A stretch of DNA of 64,000 nt from Granulosicoccus sp964390335 (GTDB lineage Bacteria > Pseudomonadota > Gammaproteobacteria > Granulosicoccales > Granulosicoccaceae), in the NCBI GenBank assembly GCA_964390335.1, contig CAYMHU010000017.1, positions 9,712 to 73,711 on the forward strand. Direction: 5' to 3'. Below the pieces are notes generated by a model. That model did no database searches, was not told the origin of the DNA, and saw only the letters and a list, made by a program, of their open reading frames with translations. Both the position numbers and the translations under genes were made by a program. Each line of letters opens with the position of its first letter. The stretch's first letter is position 1. Shown here piece by piece: positions 18,007-26,168 of this stretch.

Positions 18007-18215
18007 AAAACAGTTCTCCCTTGACGAAACTCATCGTAGCAAGTTAACTGCATTATTGCAGCTCTAAACTGTATATTTTTACAGTTTTCAACGATGACGA
18101 TAGAGCTAACTACGACAACAGCATTTCAACTGGAGCAATTTAGATTGAGTTCAGAGTTGGGTTGCTGGGTGGTAGTGAAAGTGGAACCTATATGGCAGTT
18201 AAGTGCCCGTTGCTG
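18007..18215. other. Spacer between HNH gene and integrase remnant
   Basis: 209 bp holding the HNH promoter with its SOS box, a small CTGCA-TTAT-TGCAG hairpin at 18049-18062, and then a stretch without visible features up to the broken 3' end of the integrase remnant. I see no gene in it. Confidence 0.6.
18066..18091 (-). promoter_or_regulatory. LexA (SOS) box within the HNH gene promoter
   Basis: AAACTGTA-TATTTT-TACAGTTT at 18066-18087 is a perfect dyad containing CTGT-N8-ACAG, the core of the gammaproteobacterial LexA site (consensus CTGTATATATATACAG). On the minus strand a TTGAAA -35 hexamer (18086-18091) abuts it and the 17-bp spacer is essentially the dyad itself, with a weak TTTAGA -10. 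The box therefore covers the promoter, the normal layout of SOS genes. The gene start is 60 bp downstream. Confidence 0.75.
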
Positions 18216-18737
18216 TCATCGGAAAGGTTTGAATGAGCGTCCGCTTTGTAGTGAAGGCGATAGCATTGCATGACGATCTTTAGCACCTTTGCCTTGTTCA
18301 ACGCGAATGATCATGCGATCGCTATCGATGTCACCGATCTTCAGATGGGCCACTTCGTTACGTCTCAGACCGGCACCGTAAGCAACAGAAAGAATAGCTT
18401 GGTGTTTTACGTTACTGGCTGCATCAATGATCTGTGCTACTTCCTCGGTACTAAGAATCTGTGGAATGCGACGAGGCGTTTGTACACGCTTGATCTTCTT
18501 CAAGCGACTCACATCATCGAGCGTCACCTCAAATAAAAAGCGTAAGCCTGATAATTGTGAGTTGATATTGCCCGATGCCAGACCACTGTCAACTAAGTGC
18601 AACTGATACTTGCGTAAGTCCTCTGATGTGGCCCGGTGCGGCGAGTAGCCCAAATATTCACCTAAAGCGGTGACATGCCGAAGGTACGCCGACTGGGTTT
18701 TGGGGTTTAACTTACGCATGCTCATATCTTCGATCAT
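18216..18737 (-). pseudogene. Truncated tyrosine recombinase (integrase)
   Basis: 173 residues. It has the SAM-like N-terminal core-binding domain (LNPKTQSAYLRHVTALGEYLG, about 9-29) and the beginning of the catalytic domain, including the first catalytic Arg region in SVAYGAGLRRNEVAHLKIGDID (about 115-137). The frame then ends in an unrelated QSGRSFKPFR shortly after KDRHAMLSPSL, so the HxxR, second His and Tyr nucleophile are missing and it cannot be catalytic. The N-terminal sequence resembles integrases that travel with IS91-like elements. The coding frame stays open upstream of the ATG to a TGA, and a nested inverted repeat stands 43 bp upstream. Likely a decaying mobile-element fragment. 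Confidence 0.8.
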
Positions 18738-18779
18738 GCGTTGTCGTAATGCACTGACAGTGCTTGTTAGTATTAGTCA

Positions 18780-18843
18780 TGGGCTCTTCTCCTAATGTAG
18801 TTCGAATGGTTGGGGAACCACAGAACAACATGAGAAGAGCCCA
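18780..18843. repeat. Nested inverted repeat upstream of the integrase remnant
   Basis: A 64-bp element with a perfect 12-bp outer arm pair, TGGGCTCTTCTC (18780-18791) and GAGAAGAGCCCA (18832-18843). Inside lie GTTC/GAAC (18800-18803, 18823-18826) and TGGTT-GGGG-AACCA (18807-18820). Such a bulged long hairpin is what single-strand-recognising recombinases or transposases use; it could also simply be an element end. On the plus strand it is followed by AGTTTTAAA, so a terminator is a weaker alternative. Confidence 0.7.
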
Positions 18844-19019
18844 GTTTTAAATAGTCCGTTTAGCTTATATCAGATGGTGAAGATGAAATTACTGCGTAGC
18901 GGTTTAGTTCTTTGGCCGAAAGCAGCTAGTTAGTGGAAGTATAGCTGAAGGTTGCTTTATTCTTAATGGAACAGATATTATTTAATGGCTTGAAAGTGCA
19001 GTCACGGATATGCGCCCGG
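18844..19019. other. Non-coding stretch left of DUF2970
   Basis: 176 bp between the nested repeat and the DUF2970 stop codon. I see no gene, RNA or clear terminator in it. Confidence 0.5.
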
Positions 19020-19259
19020 CTAAGCAGTAGCCATTAAGTACTGAACCAACAACCATATGCAGGCGATAAACAAAATCGTTCCGATTAAACCACCAACAAT
19101 AAAGTGAATTGGTTTGCCGTGTTTAAAATCGCGTTCTTTATTCTTGCGCGATTGCACGCCAATCATGGCTGCTAATACGCTTTGGGTTACTGCCAGAAAT
19201 CCGGTGCCACTGCGGGTGGAATCACCGGATTCTTGTGGTTGTTCAGTGGACTCTGACAT
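19020..19259 (-). CDS. DUF2970 family small membrane protein
   Basis: 79 residues. A polar N-terminus (SESTEQPQESGDS) is followed by the family-typical SVLAAMIGVQSRKNKERDFKHGKPIHFIVGGL and one strong C-terminal transmembrane helix (about 53-75). DUF2970 proteins are short, single-span and of unknown function, common in beta- and gammaproteobacteria. It lies on the same strand as, and 32 bp downstream of, the broken outer-membrane gene. Confidence 0.85.
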   Translation of the reverse strand: MSESTEQPQESGDSTRSGTGFLAVTQSVLAAMIGVQSRKNKERDFKHGKPIHFIVGGLIGTILFIACIWLLVQYLMATA

Positions 19260-19291
19260 AAGCGTTACACCGGTTTAATTACGGCTGACAA

Positions 19292-19722
19292 CTAAAACCG
19301 AAACCCGGCTTTAACACTAAACGAAGTGTGATTACCAGTTTTATCTGCTTCCAAGACAAAGTTCATACCCAAGTTCAGATTAACGCCGGCAAACAGCCTG
19401 GTCTCTTCTATCACTTCCTCACCAAATGGCAAACCTTTTTGCACACTGACGCGCGGTAGAATCAATCCCGACGACTCAAAGTCACCGCTGCTGGCAAGAT
19501 CGAACAGATCTTCAGAATCGTCGATGGGTGTGTACGACACGCTGACACCTACATCGAGACCGACAACACCTAAGGGCTCAGCCGGTGCAATGGCTTTGTA
19601 TTGAGTGGCAGCCGACACATTCTCGGCAAAGGCTCTAAACTGCGACTGCGACAACGCATCTAGCGAATTGAAAGATGCAGCCTGGGTGGTCGCTGAACAT
19701 AAACACGCTAATGCGATCAGTA
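19292..19722 (-). pseudogene. Truncated mosaic copy of the neighbouring outer-membrane barrel gene
   Basis: Compared with the intact gene at 20340-21053, this copy lacks the start codon and first few codons, and lacks the middle (about 94 codons between PFG and EEV) while staying in frame. The upstream 302 bp (19421-19722) match 20742-21043 with a single mismatch by my reading. The downstream 129 bp (19292-19420) differ from the intact copy at about 21 positions (about 84% identity). A TTG at 19654 could start a 120-residue protein without a signal peptide, but this is unlikely to be functional. It begins immediately after the stop of the OB-fold gene, so it may still be transcribed. Confidence 0.85.
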
Positions 19723-19727
19723 AAGTC

Positions 19728-20063
19728 TCAGTTAAGCTTAATTACTGTTCCGTCTTGTCGAGTAATCTCGAAAGCATAGATCTCAGGACGGAACCGGGCT
19801 AGAAGATCGTCGTCAACTACGCCTCTCACAGTGACTGTTTCTCCGACGGGCACTGGCATGCGATTTTTCCAACCAATGTACACCCTCACACTGCCGGTCG
19901 AGTCCGCAATTCGAAACTCGTCCTCATCGAGCATCCTTGTTACTTCTCCGCGGATCGTAACGTTCATCCCGCTAGTAAGCTTTTCTATGGGTATGATTTC
20001 CTCGGTGATTGCTAATTGGCAGTAGAAAAAGCTCAGTAAAGCAAAAGCAATGACGCGTATCAA
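19728..20063 (-). CDS. Small periplasmic OB-fold protein (YgiW/NirD-like)
   Basis: A TTG start at 20063 is chosen because AGGAG lies 8 bases upstream and a signal peptide (IRVIAFALLSFFYCQLA) follows directly; the longer open frame to 20168 has no such site. The 111-residue product has the bacterial OB-fold (BOF) pattern: MNVTIRGEVTRML, then DEFRIADSTGSVRVYIGW, then GETVTVRGVVDDD. Members such as YgiW/YdeI are periplasmic stress-tolerance proteins. The gene is sandwiched between the two copies of the outer-membrane gene, on the same strand, and ends at the junction where the truncated copy begins. Confidence 0.75.
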   Translation of the reverse strand: MIRVIAFALLSFFYCQLAITEEIIPIEKLTSGMNVTIRGEVTRMLDEDEFRIADSTGSVRVYIGWKNRMPVPVGETVTVRGVVDDDLLARFRPEIYAFEITRQDGTVIKLN

Positions 20064-20339
20064 GATGTATCTCCTATCTCTGGTAAGTATCAAACCCACA
20101 CCGTTATCGGTGGCAGCTTTGTAGTGGATTAATTTTATCTTATTGAAACACAAAATTGATCTACGCAATTATTTTCTTTCAATATGAAATTTATCGGTGA
20201 AAATCGATAGGTGATAAAAAGTTGGCTATACGCGTGTACACAAACAATAATTAATGAATAGAACCGTCTGAGCGGGCTTGAGTGCCTTCCCAAGTCGTTT
20301 CAGAATTCCACTGTTGAACGCCTGCCGCCCAAGTCTGCG
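20064..20339. other. Spacer between OB-fold gene and intact barrel gene
   Basis: 276 bp without a convincing gene; an in-frame extension of the OB-fold ORF up to 20168 lacks a ribosome-binding site. It is AT-rich near 20170-20260 and probably holds the OB-fold promoter. A short ACGCGTGT/ACAC region at 20230-20242 is partly symmetrical. No clear terminator for the barrel gene is seen. Confidence 0.45.
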
Positions 20340-21053
20340 CTAAAACCGAAACCCCGCCTTCACACTAAAAGAAGTGTGATCGCCGGTTTTATCAGCTTCC
20401 AAGACGAAGTTCATACCTAAGTTAAGATTGACACCGGCAAACAGTCTGGTTTCATTAATAACCTCTTCACCCAACGTCACCGAATCTTTCGGTGTAGCCG
20501 TAGTTCGAATGGCTCCCGCACCAGCATACGGCGTTAACATCACAAAACCTTTAGAGATAGATAAATCGACTCCCATTGTGTTCATGTCGAGTTCGTCCAC
20601 GCCTTGTAACAGGCTGTAGCTGGCACGCAGCGCAACCGCAGGAGATGCCACCCCGCCCTCCAACAATGCATACCGAACTTCTGCACCAATCACTTTAATA
20701 TCGGTATCCGGGGCGCCACTGACCGATGCACCAACATCGATACCAAATGGCAAACCTTTTTGCACACTGACGCGCGGTAGAATCAATCCCGACGACTCAA
20801 AGTCACCGCTGCTGGCAAGATCGAACAGATCTTCAGAATCGTCGATGGGTGTGTACGACACGCTGACACCTACATCGAGACCGACAACACCTAAGGGCTC
20901 AGCCGGTGCAATGGCTTTGTATTGAGTGGCAGCCGACACATTCTCGGCAAAGGCTCTAAACTGCGACTGCGACAACGCATCTAGCGAATTGAAAGACGCA
21001 GCCTGGGTGGTCGCTGAACATAAACACGCTAATGCGATCAGTATACGGGTCAT
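20340..21053 (-). CDS. Outer membrane beta-barrel protein, intact copy
   Basis: 237 residues with a clean signal peptide (ILIALACLCSATTQAA). Alternating strands end in a phenylalanine (VKAGFRF), the typical C-terminal signature read by the BAM machinery. The first about 95 residues contain an acidic linker (PIDDSEDLFDLASSGDFESSG); the rest looks like four to eight barrel strands. No family recognised with certainty; similar to short autotransporter- or OmpW-sized barrels only in general pattern. It starts 24 bp downstream of the yheS stop on the same strand. A partial mosaic copy lies at 19292-19722. Confidence 0.8.
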   Translation of the reverse strand: MTRILIALACLCSATTQAASFNSLDALSQSQFRAFAENVSAATQYKAIAPAEPLGVVGLDVGVSVSYTPIDDSEDLFDLASSGDFESSGLILPRVSVQKGLPFGIDVGASVSGAPDTDIKVIGAEVRYALLEGGVASPAVALRASYSLLQGVDELDMNTMGVDLSISKGFVMLTPYAGAGAIRTTATPKDSVTLGEEVINETRLFAGVNLNLGMNFVLEADKTGDHTSFSVKAGFRF

Positions 21054-21076
21054 TGTTGATTCCTTTGTCCGGTTTG

Positions 21077-22984
21077 TCAGTCGTGATTGTCAGTTTGCGC
21101 CAATTCAAGCGCTTGCATGGCATCCAGCAACTGCTCTTCAATATGTTCAACCGAGCGTTTTTGATCACTTTCTTTAGCCAAAAGCTCGGTCAATTTTGTT
21201 TTGTTCTCTGAATGGTATAGCTCATTCGACGCCAAACTGGTTCGAGTTTCTGACAATTCGGCTAATGCTTTTTCCAATTGACGCTCACATTTCTGCACTG
21301 CCTGAGTTAATGGTCTCAGCAATGCTCGCGCTGCCGCCTCATCGCGCTTTTGCTGTTTGCGGTCAACCGCAGGAGAACTTGAAGTGACAGTTTGTTTAGA
21401 ATTGGCACTACCGGCTTTGCTGCGATAATCGCTGAGCCATCGGGCATAGCCGTCAAGATCATCGTCAAATGGGTCAACCTTGCCATCTGTGACCAAAATA
21501 AGGTCATCAACTACCGATCGGAGTAAGCTGCGATCGTGCGAGATCACCATCAATGCGCCACCGTATTCTTGTAGCGCATGAGCCAAGGCATCACGCATCT
21601 GAATATCGAGATGGTTAGTCGGTTCGTCCAGTAACAGTAAATTGGGTTTCGTATAAACAATTAATGCTAATGCCAAACGCGCGCGTTCACCACCTGACAT
21701 AGTATTGGCATTTTGTAGAGCTTGATCTCCGACGAACCCGAATCCCCCGAGGTAGTTTCTAGCGTCCGTATCGCTTAGAGCTGGGTTAGCCGTCTGGATG
21801 GCTTGCAGTGGCGATTGGTCATCCCTGAGTTGATCGACCTGATGCTGAGCAAAGTAACCAATCACCAATTTGTGCGCTGGTAAACGTTCGCCGCTTTGCA
21901 AAGCAAGATCACCCACGATGGCTTTAATTAGTGTGGATTTACCGGCACCGTTAGCACCCAGCAAACCTATCCGATCACCACTTTGAATGTTCAAACTAAT
22001 GTTGTTAAGGATAGTCGTATCGTTGTAACCGATATCCGCATCTCGTAGTAACAACAGAGGATTGGGTAACGATTCTGGTTTTAGAAATGAAAACTGAAAC
22101 GGCGAATCAACATGAGCCGGCGCAAGCTTGGTCATGCGCTCTAACATTTTAATGCGGCTTTGTGCTTGCCGCGCCTTGGTTGCCTTCGCACGAAAGCGAT
22201 CAACAAACGATTGCATTTGCGCAATCGATTGCTGTTGTTTTACATACAGCGCTTGCTGATTAGCCAAGCGACTGGCGCGCTGGGTTTCAAACTCGGAATA
22301 ATTACCCGTATATAAATGCGCGCTCTTTTGTTCGATATGTAGCGTGTGCGTCGTAATGCGATCCAGAAACTCACGATCGTGAGAAATCATGAGTAAGGTG
22401 CCCTCGCGTTGCCGAAGCCATTGCTCAAGCCACAACACTGCATCCAAGTCCAGATGATTGGTTGGTTCATCAAGCAGCAATAAATCACTGGGGCTCATCA
22501 GCGCCTGCGCCAGATTCAATCGCATGCGCCAACCACCGGAAAAACCGGATACCGGCAGTGAATGCTGGTCGGTTGTAAATCCCAAACCATTCAACAAGGC
22601 ACCGGCTCTGGATTTAACTGTGTAGCCACCTGCTTGCTCCAGCTCTGCTAAGAGTTCGGCGTGCTTTTCTCCATCGTTCTGTACAGATTCCAGTTGGGAC
22701 TCAAGAGCACGAAGTTTTTTATCACCGTCGATAACAAAATCCAGCGCCGGTGAGCTTGAAACATGAGATTCTTGCGCCACGTGCGTGACCGTGACCTGTT
22801 GCTGTAATGAGATTTCGCCATCATCTGGTTCCAGCTCGCCTTGAATCATGGCAAACAAACTGGACTTTCCACAGCCATTGGCGCCCGTTAAGCCAACCTT
22901 TTGACCTCGGTGCACAACAACACTAACACCGTCAAACAGCAGCTCGCGATCGCGGCGACAAGCAATATTGTTTAAGCTAAGCAT
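21077..22984 (-). CDS. yheS: ABC-F family ATPase, YheS type
   Basis: 635-residue soluble protein with two ABC cassettes: Walker A GANGCGKSS (about 34-42) and GANGAGKST (about 342-350), signatures SGGWRMRLN and SGGERARLA, and two LLLLDEPTNHLD Walker B segments. A linker with RFRAKATKARQAQSRIKMLERM (the ABC-F P-site tRNA-interaction motif) joins them, and a C-terminal coiled coil follows (about 545-630). It is very similar along its length to E. coli YheS. ABC-F proteins bind the ribosomal E site and relieve stalling. ATG at 22984, divergent from lemA. Confidence 0.93.
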   Translation of the reverse strand: MLSLNNIACRRDRELLFDGVSVVVHRGQKVGLTGANGCGKSSLFAMIQGELEPDDGEISLQQQVTVTHVAQESHVSSSPALDFVIDGDKKLRALESQLESVQNDGEKHAELLAELEQAGGYTVKSRAGALLNGLGFTTDQHSLPVSGFSGGWRMRLNLAQALMSPSDLLLLDEPTNHLDLDAVLWLEQWLRQREGTLLMISHDREFLDRITTHTLHIEQKSAHLYTGNYSEFETQRASRLANQQALYVKQQQSIAQMQSFVDRFRAKATKARQAQSRIKMLERMTKLAPAHVDSPFQFSFLKPESLPNPLLLLRDADIGYNDTTILNNISLNIQSGDRIGLLGANGAGKSTLIKAIVGDLALQSGERLPAHKLVIGYFAQHQVDQLRDDQSPLQAIQTANPALSDTDARNYLGGFGFVGDQALQNANTMSGGERARLALALIVYTKPNLLLLDEPTNHLDIQMRDALAHALQEYGGALMVISHDRSLLRSVVDDLILVTDGKVDPFDDDLDGYARWLSDYRSKAGSANSKQTVTSSSPAVDRKQQKRDEAAARALLRPLTQAVQKCERQLEKALAELSETRTSLASNELYHSENKTKLTELLAKESDQKRSVEHIEEQLLDAMQALELAQTDNHD

Positions 22985-23072
22985 GCGATATTGTTACACG
23001 ACTGAGACACTCAGGCGTGTCCGTAGAGACGCTTCCTGTTATTATTCGCATATCGACTCGGAGAGAACAGTA

Positions 23073-23666
23073 ATGATCAAAATGGCTTCTAAAGTAATTG
23101 CAGTTGCAGCACTCACGCTATCGCTGGCTGGCTGCGGCATTAACAACATTCCCACCTATGACGAGGCAGTCAACGGTGCATGGAGCGAGGTACAAAATCA
23201 GTACAAGCGCCGTGCCGATCTGGTGCCCAATTTGGTTGAAACAGTCAAGGGTTTTGCAGCTCAAGAAAAAGATATCTTTATTGAGGTCACTGAAGCTCGC
23301 TCCAAGGTCTCTCAAATGAATATCACCCCTGAAATGTTATCAGACCCGGCTGCGTTTGAGATGTTTCAGCAGAATCAGGGCGCATTGAGTGGCGCGTTAT
23401 CTAAATTGATGCTGGTTGTGGAAAACTACCCGGATTTAAAGTCCAACGAGAATTTCCTGCAACTGCAAAATCAGCTTGAAGGCACAGAAAATCGAATTGC
23501 TGTGGCACGTCGTGACTACATTCAAGCCGTACAAACCTACAACACGGAGCTACGTACAATCCCGGGTCGGTGGTGGAAAAAATTCATGTACTCTGAATCC
23601 ACAGCGAAAGAGACATTCAAAATTGACGAGGCTGATACCGCTAACCCAAGCGTGAACTTTAACTAA
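23073..23666 (+). CDS. lemA: LemA family lipoprotein
   Basis: The ATG at 23073, after GAGAGAAC, is preferred to an upstream open-frame start at 22968, which would overlap yheS. 197 residues: signal peptide with lipobox LAGC (Cys about 20), then the LemA core with YDEAVNGAWSEVQNQYKRRADLVPNLVETVKGFA and a long helical bundle, ending in FN. LemA proteins are common and often paired with TPM-domain proteins, as here; their job is not settled, with membrane stress or envelope quality control proposed. Confidence 0.92.
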   Translation: MIKMASKVIAVAALTLSLAGCGINNIPTYDEAVNGAWSEVQNQYKRRADLVPNLVETVKGFAAQEKDIFIEVTEARSKVSQMNITPEMLSDPAAFEMFQQNQGALSGALSKLMLVVENYPDLKSNENFLQLQNQLEGTENRIAVARRDYIQAVQTYNTELRTIPGRWWKKFMYSESTAKETFKIDEADTANPSVNFN

Positions 23667-23718
23667 GCCGCCTATTGTGTCGCTTCTGTAAATCAACATA
23701 AATAAGTAAACGTATTTA

Positions 23719-24597
23719 ATGCGCGCAACCTCCCGCCTATTGGGTCTGGCCACGCTGTTGTGGCTGGGCCTGTTGTCGCCGCTTGGCTTTGCTCAAGAAT
23801 CACCTAACTTCCCACCCTTAACGGGTCGCGTGGTGGATCAAGCAAACTTACTCGATGCCACAGCAGAAGCAGAGTTGGTTGCGCAACTTGAAACACACGA
23901 AGCGGAAACCTCCAATCAAATTGTTGTCATCACTGTCAACTCACTCGATGGTTATGACATCGCCGACTATGCAAACAAGCTAGGACGCGAATGGGGTATT
24001 GGCACCGCTGAAAAAGACAACGGCGTGTTGTTGCTGGTAGCGCCGAAAGAGCGCAAAGTGCGCATTGAAGTTGGTTACGGATTAGAGGGTGCGTTACCTG
24101 ACGGTTTGGCCGGGCAAATTATTCGTCGCGAGATTATTCCTCAATTTAAAGAGAACGATTTTGCCGGCGGAATTAAAGCAGGTACTGATTCCATATTACA
24201 AGCGGTTGTCGGTGAATATACAGCCGAGCCCGGTGGCAACAGGAGCAACGGCCCCAGCGGGCCAATGGGTTTTATACCCCTGTTTTTTATTGGCATGGTG
24301 GCCATTCCCGAATTGTTACGACGCAAAGGTTTAAAACGTGCCGCGAATGGTGCTTTCCCTGCAGGTTTTGCAGGTCTATTTGCAACACTCGTCAGCGGAA
24401 ACCCTGTTATCGGCATTCTGGTGGGATTGGGTATGTTCGGCTTAATTTATATGATCAACCCAAATGTATCGGGACCGGGTGGCGGCGGTGGGAGATCGGG
24501 GCGCGGCGGCTTTGGCGGTGGTGGCTTTAGTGGCGGCGGTGGATTTAGCGGCGGTGGCGGCAGCTTCGGCGGCGGCGGCGCGTCGGGAGGTTGGTAA
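23719..24597 (+). CDS. TPM-domain protein with glycine-rich tail (YgcG-like)
   Basis: 292 residues: signal peptide (to about 25), TPM domain (about 30-175, including RVVDQANLLDATAEAELVAQL and KDNGVLLLVAPKERKVRIEVGYGLEG), two hydrophobic segments near 190-210 and 225-250, and a Gly/Ser/Phe-rich end. This is the standard partner of LemA. ATG overlapping TAAACG spacer, 52 bp after lemA. Its stop TAA overlaps the next start (TAATG), so the downstream gene is translationally coupled. Confidence 0.9.
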   Translation: MRATSRLLGLATLLWLGLLSPLGFAQESPNFPPLTGRVVDQANLLDATAEAELVAQLETHEAETSNQIVVITVNSLDGYDIADYANKLGREWGIGTAEKDNGVLLLVAPKERKVRIEVGYGLEGALPDGLAGQIIRREIIPQFKENDFAGGIKAGTDSILQAVVGEYTAEPGGNRSNGPSGPMGFIPLFFIGMVAIPELLRRKGLKRAANGAFPAGFAGLFATLVSGNPVIGILVGLGMFGLIYMINPNVSGPGGGGGRSGRGGFGGGGFSGGGGFSGGGGSFGGGGASGGW

Positions 24598-25259
24598 TGG
24601 CTTTTCTCAGCGACTCTGAAAAACAATCTCTGCAACAGCAAATTCATGCAGCCGAATCTAAAACCAGCGGTGAAATAGTCACGGTTATCGCGCAGCAAAG
24701 TGATGGCTATCGCTACATCCCGTTGATGTGGGCTGCTTTAGTCTCATTAAGTATTCCTGGATTGTATTTTCTGTATCAATACCTAACGCAAAGCAATTGG
24801 AATTACCCGGGCGATTCAACCTTTGCATTAGCTCGCGTTTATCAAGTTCAGGTTCTGGTATTTTTGGGCCTGGGCATGCTGTTGCAGTTGGGCAACATTC
24901 GATTTCTTGTAGTGCCAAAATCGGTGCAGCGCCAACGTGCCAGACGCCACGCGCGCGAACTGTTTTTTGTACAAAACCTACATCTTACCGATAAGAACAA
25001 TGGCATATTAATATTCGTATCTGTAGCCGAACACTATGTTGAAATTATCGTCGATGAATCCATTGCTGCCGTCGTCGATAACAGCGTTTGGCAAGAAACA
25101 GTGGACGATTTTGTCGCCAACGTTAAACGCGGTCAAATCGCAAATGGTTTCTCCAGTGCCATTGAACACTGCCGCGAAGTTTTATGGGAACACTTCCCTG
25201 CACCAGAAGGCAGACCCGATGAGCTGCCGAACCATCTAATAGAAATCGACGAATACTAA
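24597..25259 (+). CDS. Second TPM-domain membrane protein
   Basis: 220 residues starting with the ATG that overlaps the previous stop codon; GGGAGG lies just upstream. A short N-terminal TPM-like region (SDSEKQSLQQQIHAAESKTSGEIVTVIAQQSDGYRY) precedes two transmembrane helices (about 42-63 and 86-105), then the rest of the TPM fold (LTDKNNGILIFVSVAEHYVEIIVDESIAAVVD). Third member of a lemA-TPM-TPM operon; likely inner membrane, function undefined. Confidence 0.88.
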   Translation: MAFLSDSEKQSLQQQIHAAESKTSGEIVTVIAQQSDGYRYIPLMWAALVSLSIPGLYFLYQYLTQSNWNYPGDSTFALARVYQVQVLVFLGLGMLLQLGNIRFLVVPKSVQRQRARRHARELFFVQNLHLTDKNNGILIFVSVAEHYVEIIVDESIAAVVDNSVWQETVDDFVANVKRGQIANGFSSAIEHCREVLWEHFPAPEGRPDELPNHLIEIDEY

Positions 25260-25276
25260 TAATCAATTTCTAACGC

Positions 25277-26167
25277 GTGAATTTTCTACTCTTCGTAGCC
25301 ACTGTGCTTATCTGGGGTACAACCTGGCTGGCGATTGCTATGCAGGTAGGACCCGTTCCAGCGTTGGTTTCCGTGTTTTATCGCTTTTTGCTGGGCGGGT
25401 TAATTTTACTGGTAGCCTTATTTGCCGTTGGCAAACTTCGATATCTACCACTAAAAGAACAACCGTATCTCATTGCACAAGGCTGTTGTCTGTGCTGTTT
25501 TAATTTTATTTGTTTCTATAACGCTGCGCACTTCGTACCGTCCGGGTTAATTTCGGTGATCTTCTCATTAGCCACGATTCTTAATGCCGTGAACGCGTAT
25601 TTTATATTTGGCGACAAGATAACCGCTCGAACTCTGATTGCCGCAATGCTGGGTATTACCGGCTTAGTGTTGTTATTTGCACGGGATATTTTTCTGCATT
25701 TTGACATGGATACGCTGAAGGGCATGGGCTTGTGTTTACTTGGCACCACCTTGTTTTCACTGGGTAATATGGTTTCGCGGCGCAACAGTCGCGAGGGCAT
25801 TGCGCCTATAACGGCTAATGCATGGGCCATGGCCTATGGCTCAATCATCCTGCTTGTACTTGTAGGCATTACGCGATCACCAATGGCACTGCCAATGGAC
25901 GTTAAGTATCTATCGTCGCTGTTCTATTTAGCCGTGTTTGGCTCGGTTATTGGGTTTACCACGTATTTGATGTTGGTTGATCGCTGGGGTTCTGCAAAAG
26001 CTGCATACGTTACCGTGCTATTTCCTATTGTGGCGTTAGCATTGTCGACTGTTTATGAAGACTACCAATGGCATTGGACAGGTGCGCTGGGTATTGTATT
26101 AACGTTACTGGGTAACGTAATTATATTTTGGCAGCGCAAGCCGACAGTCAAAGCTGTCAGTATTTAG
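25277..26167 (+). CDS. EamA/DMT family transporter
   Basis: 296 residues with about ten transmembrane helices arranged as two EamA repeats. The start motif FLLFVATVLIWGTTWLAIAMQVG is typical of the drug/metabolite transporter superfamily. Start GTG at 25277, 17 bp after the TPM gene. Substrate cannot be told; relatives export amino acids or metabolites. It converges with the MFS gene with one base between stop codons. Confidence 0.9.
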   Translation: MNFLLFVATVLIWGTTWLAIAMQVGPVPALVSVFYRFLLGGLILLVALFAVGKLRYLPLKEQPYLIAQGCCLCCFNFICFYNAAHFVPSGLISVIFSLATILNAVNAYFIFGDKITARTLIAAMLGITGLVLLFARDIFLHFDMDTLKGMGLCLLGTTLFSLGNMVSRRNSREGIAPITANAWAMAYGSIILLVLVGITRSPMALPMDVKYLSSLFYLAVFGSVIGFTTYLMLVDRWGSAKAAYVTVLFPIVALALSTVYEDYQWHWTGALGIVLTLLGNVIIFWQRKPTVKAVSI

Positions 26168-26168
26168 A

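Noticed and set aside
18780..18843. Nested hairpin as an integron attC site
   Set aside because: It lacks the RYYYAAC/GTTRRRY core ends required for attC, although the bulged hairpin form is suggestive. Listed instead as an inverted repeat of unknown type.
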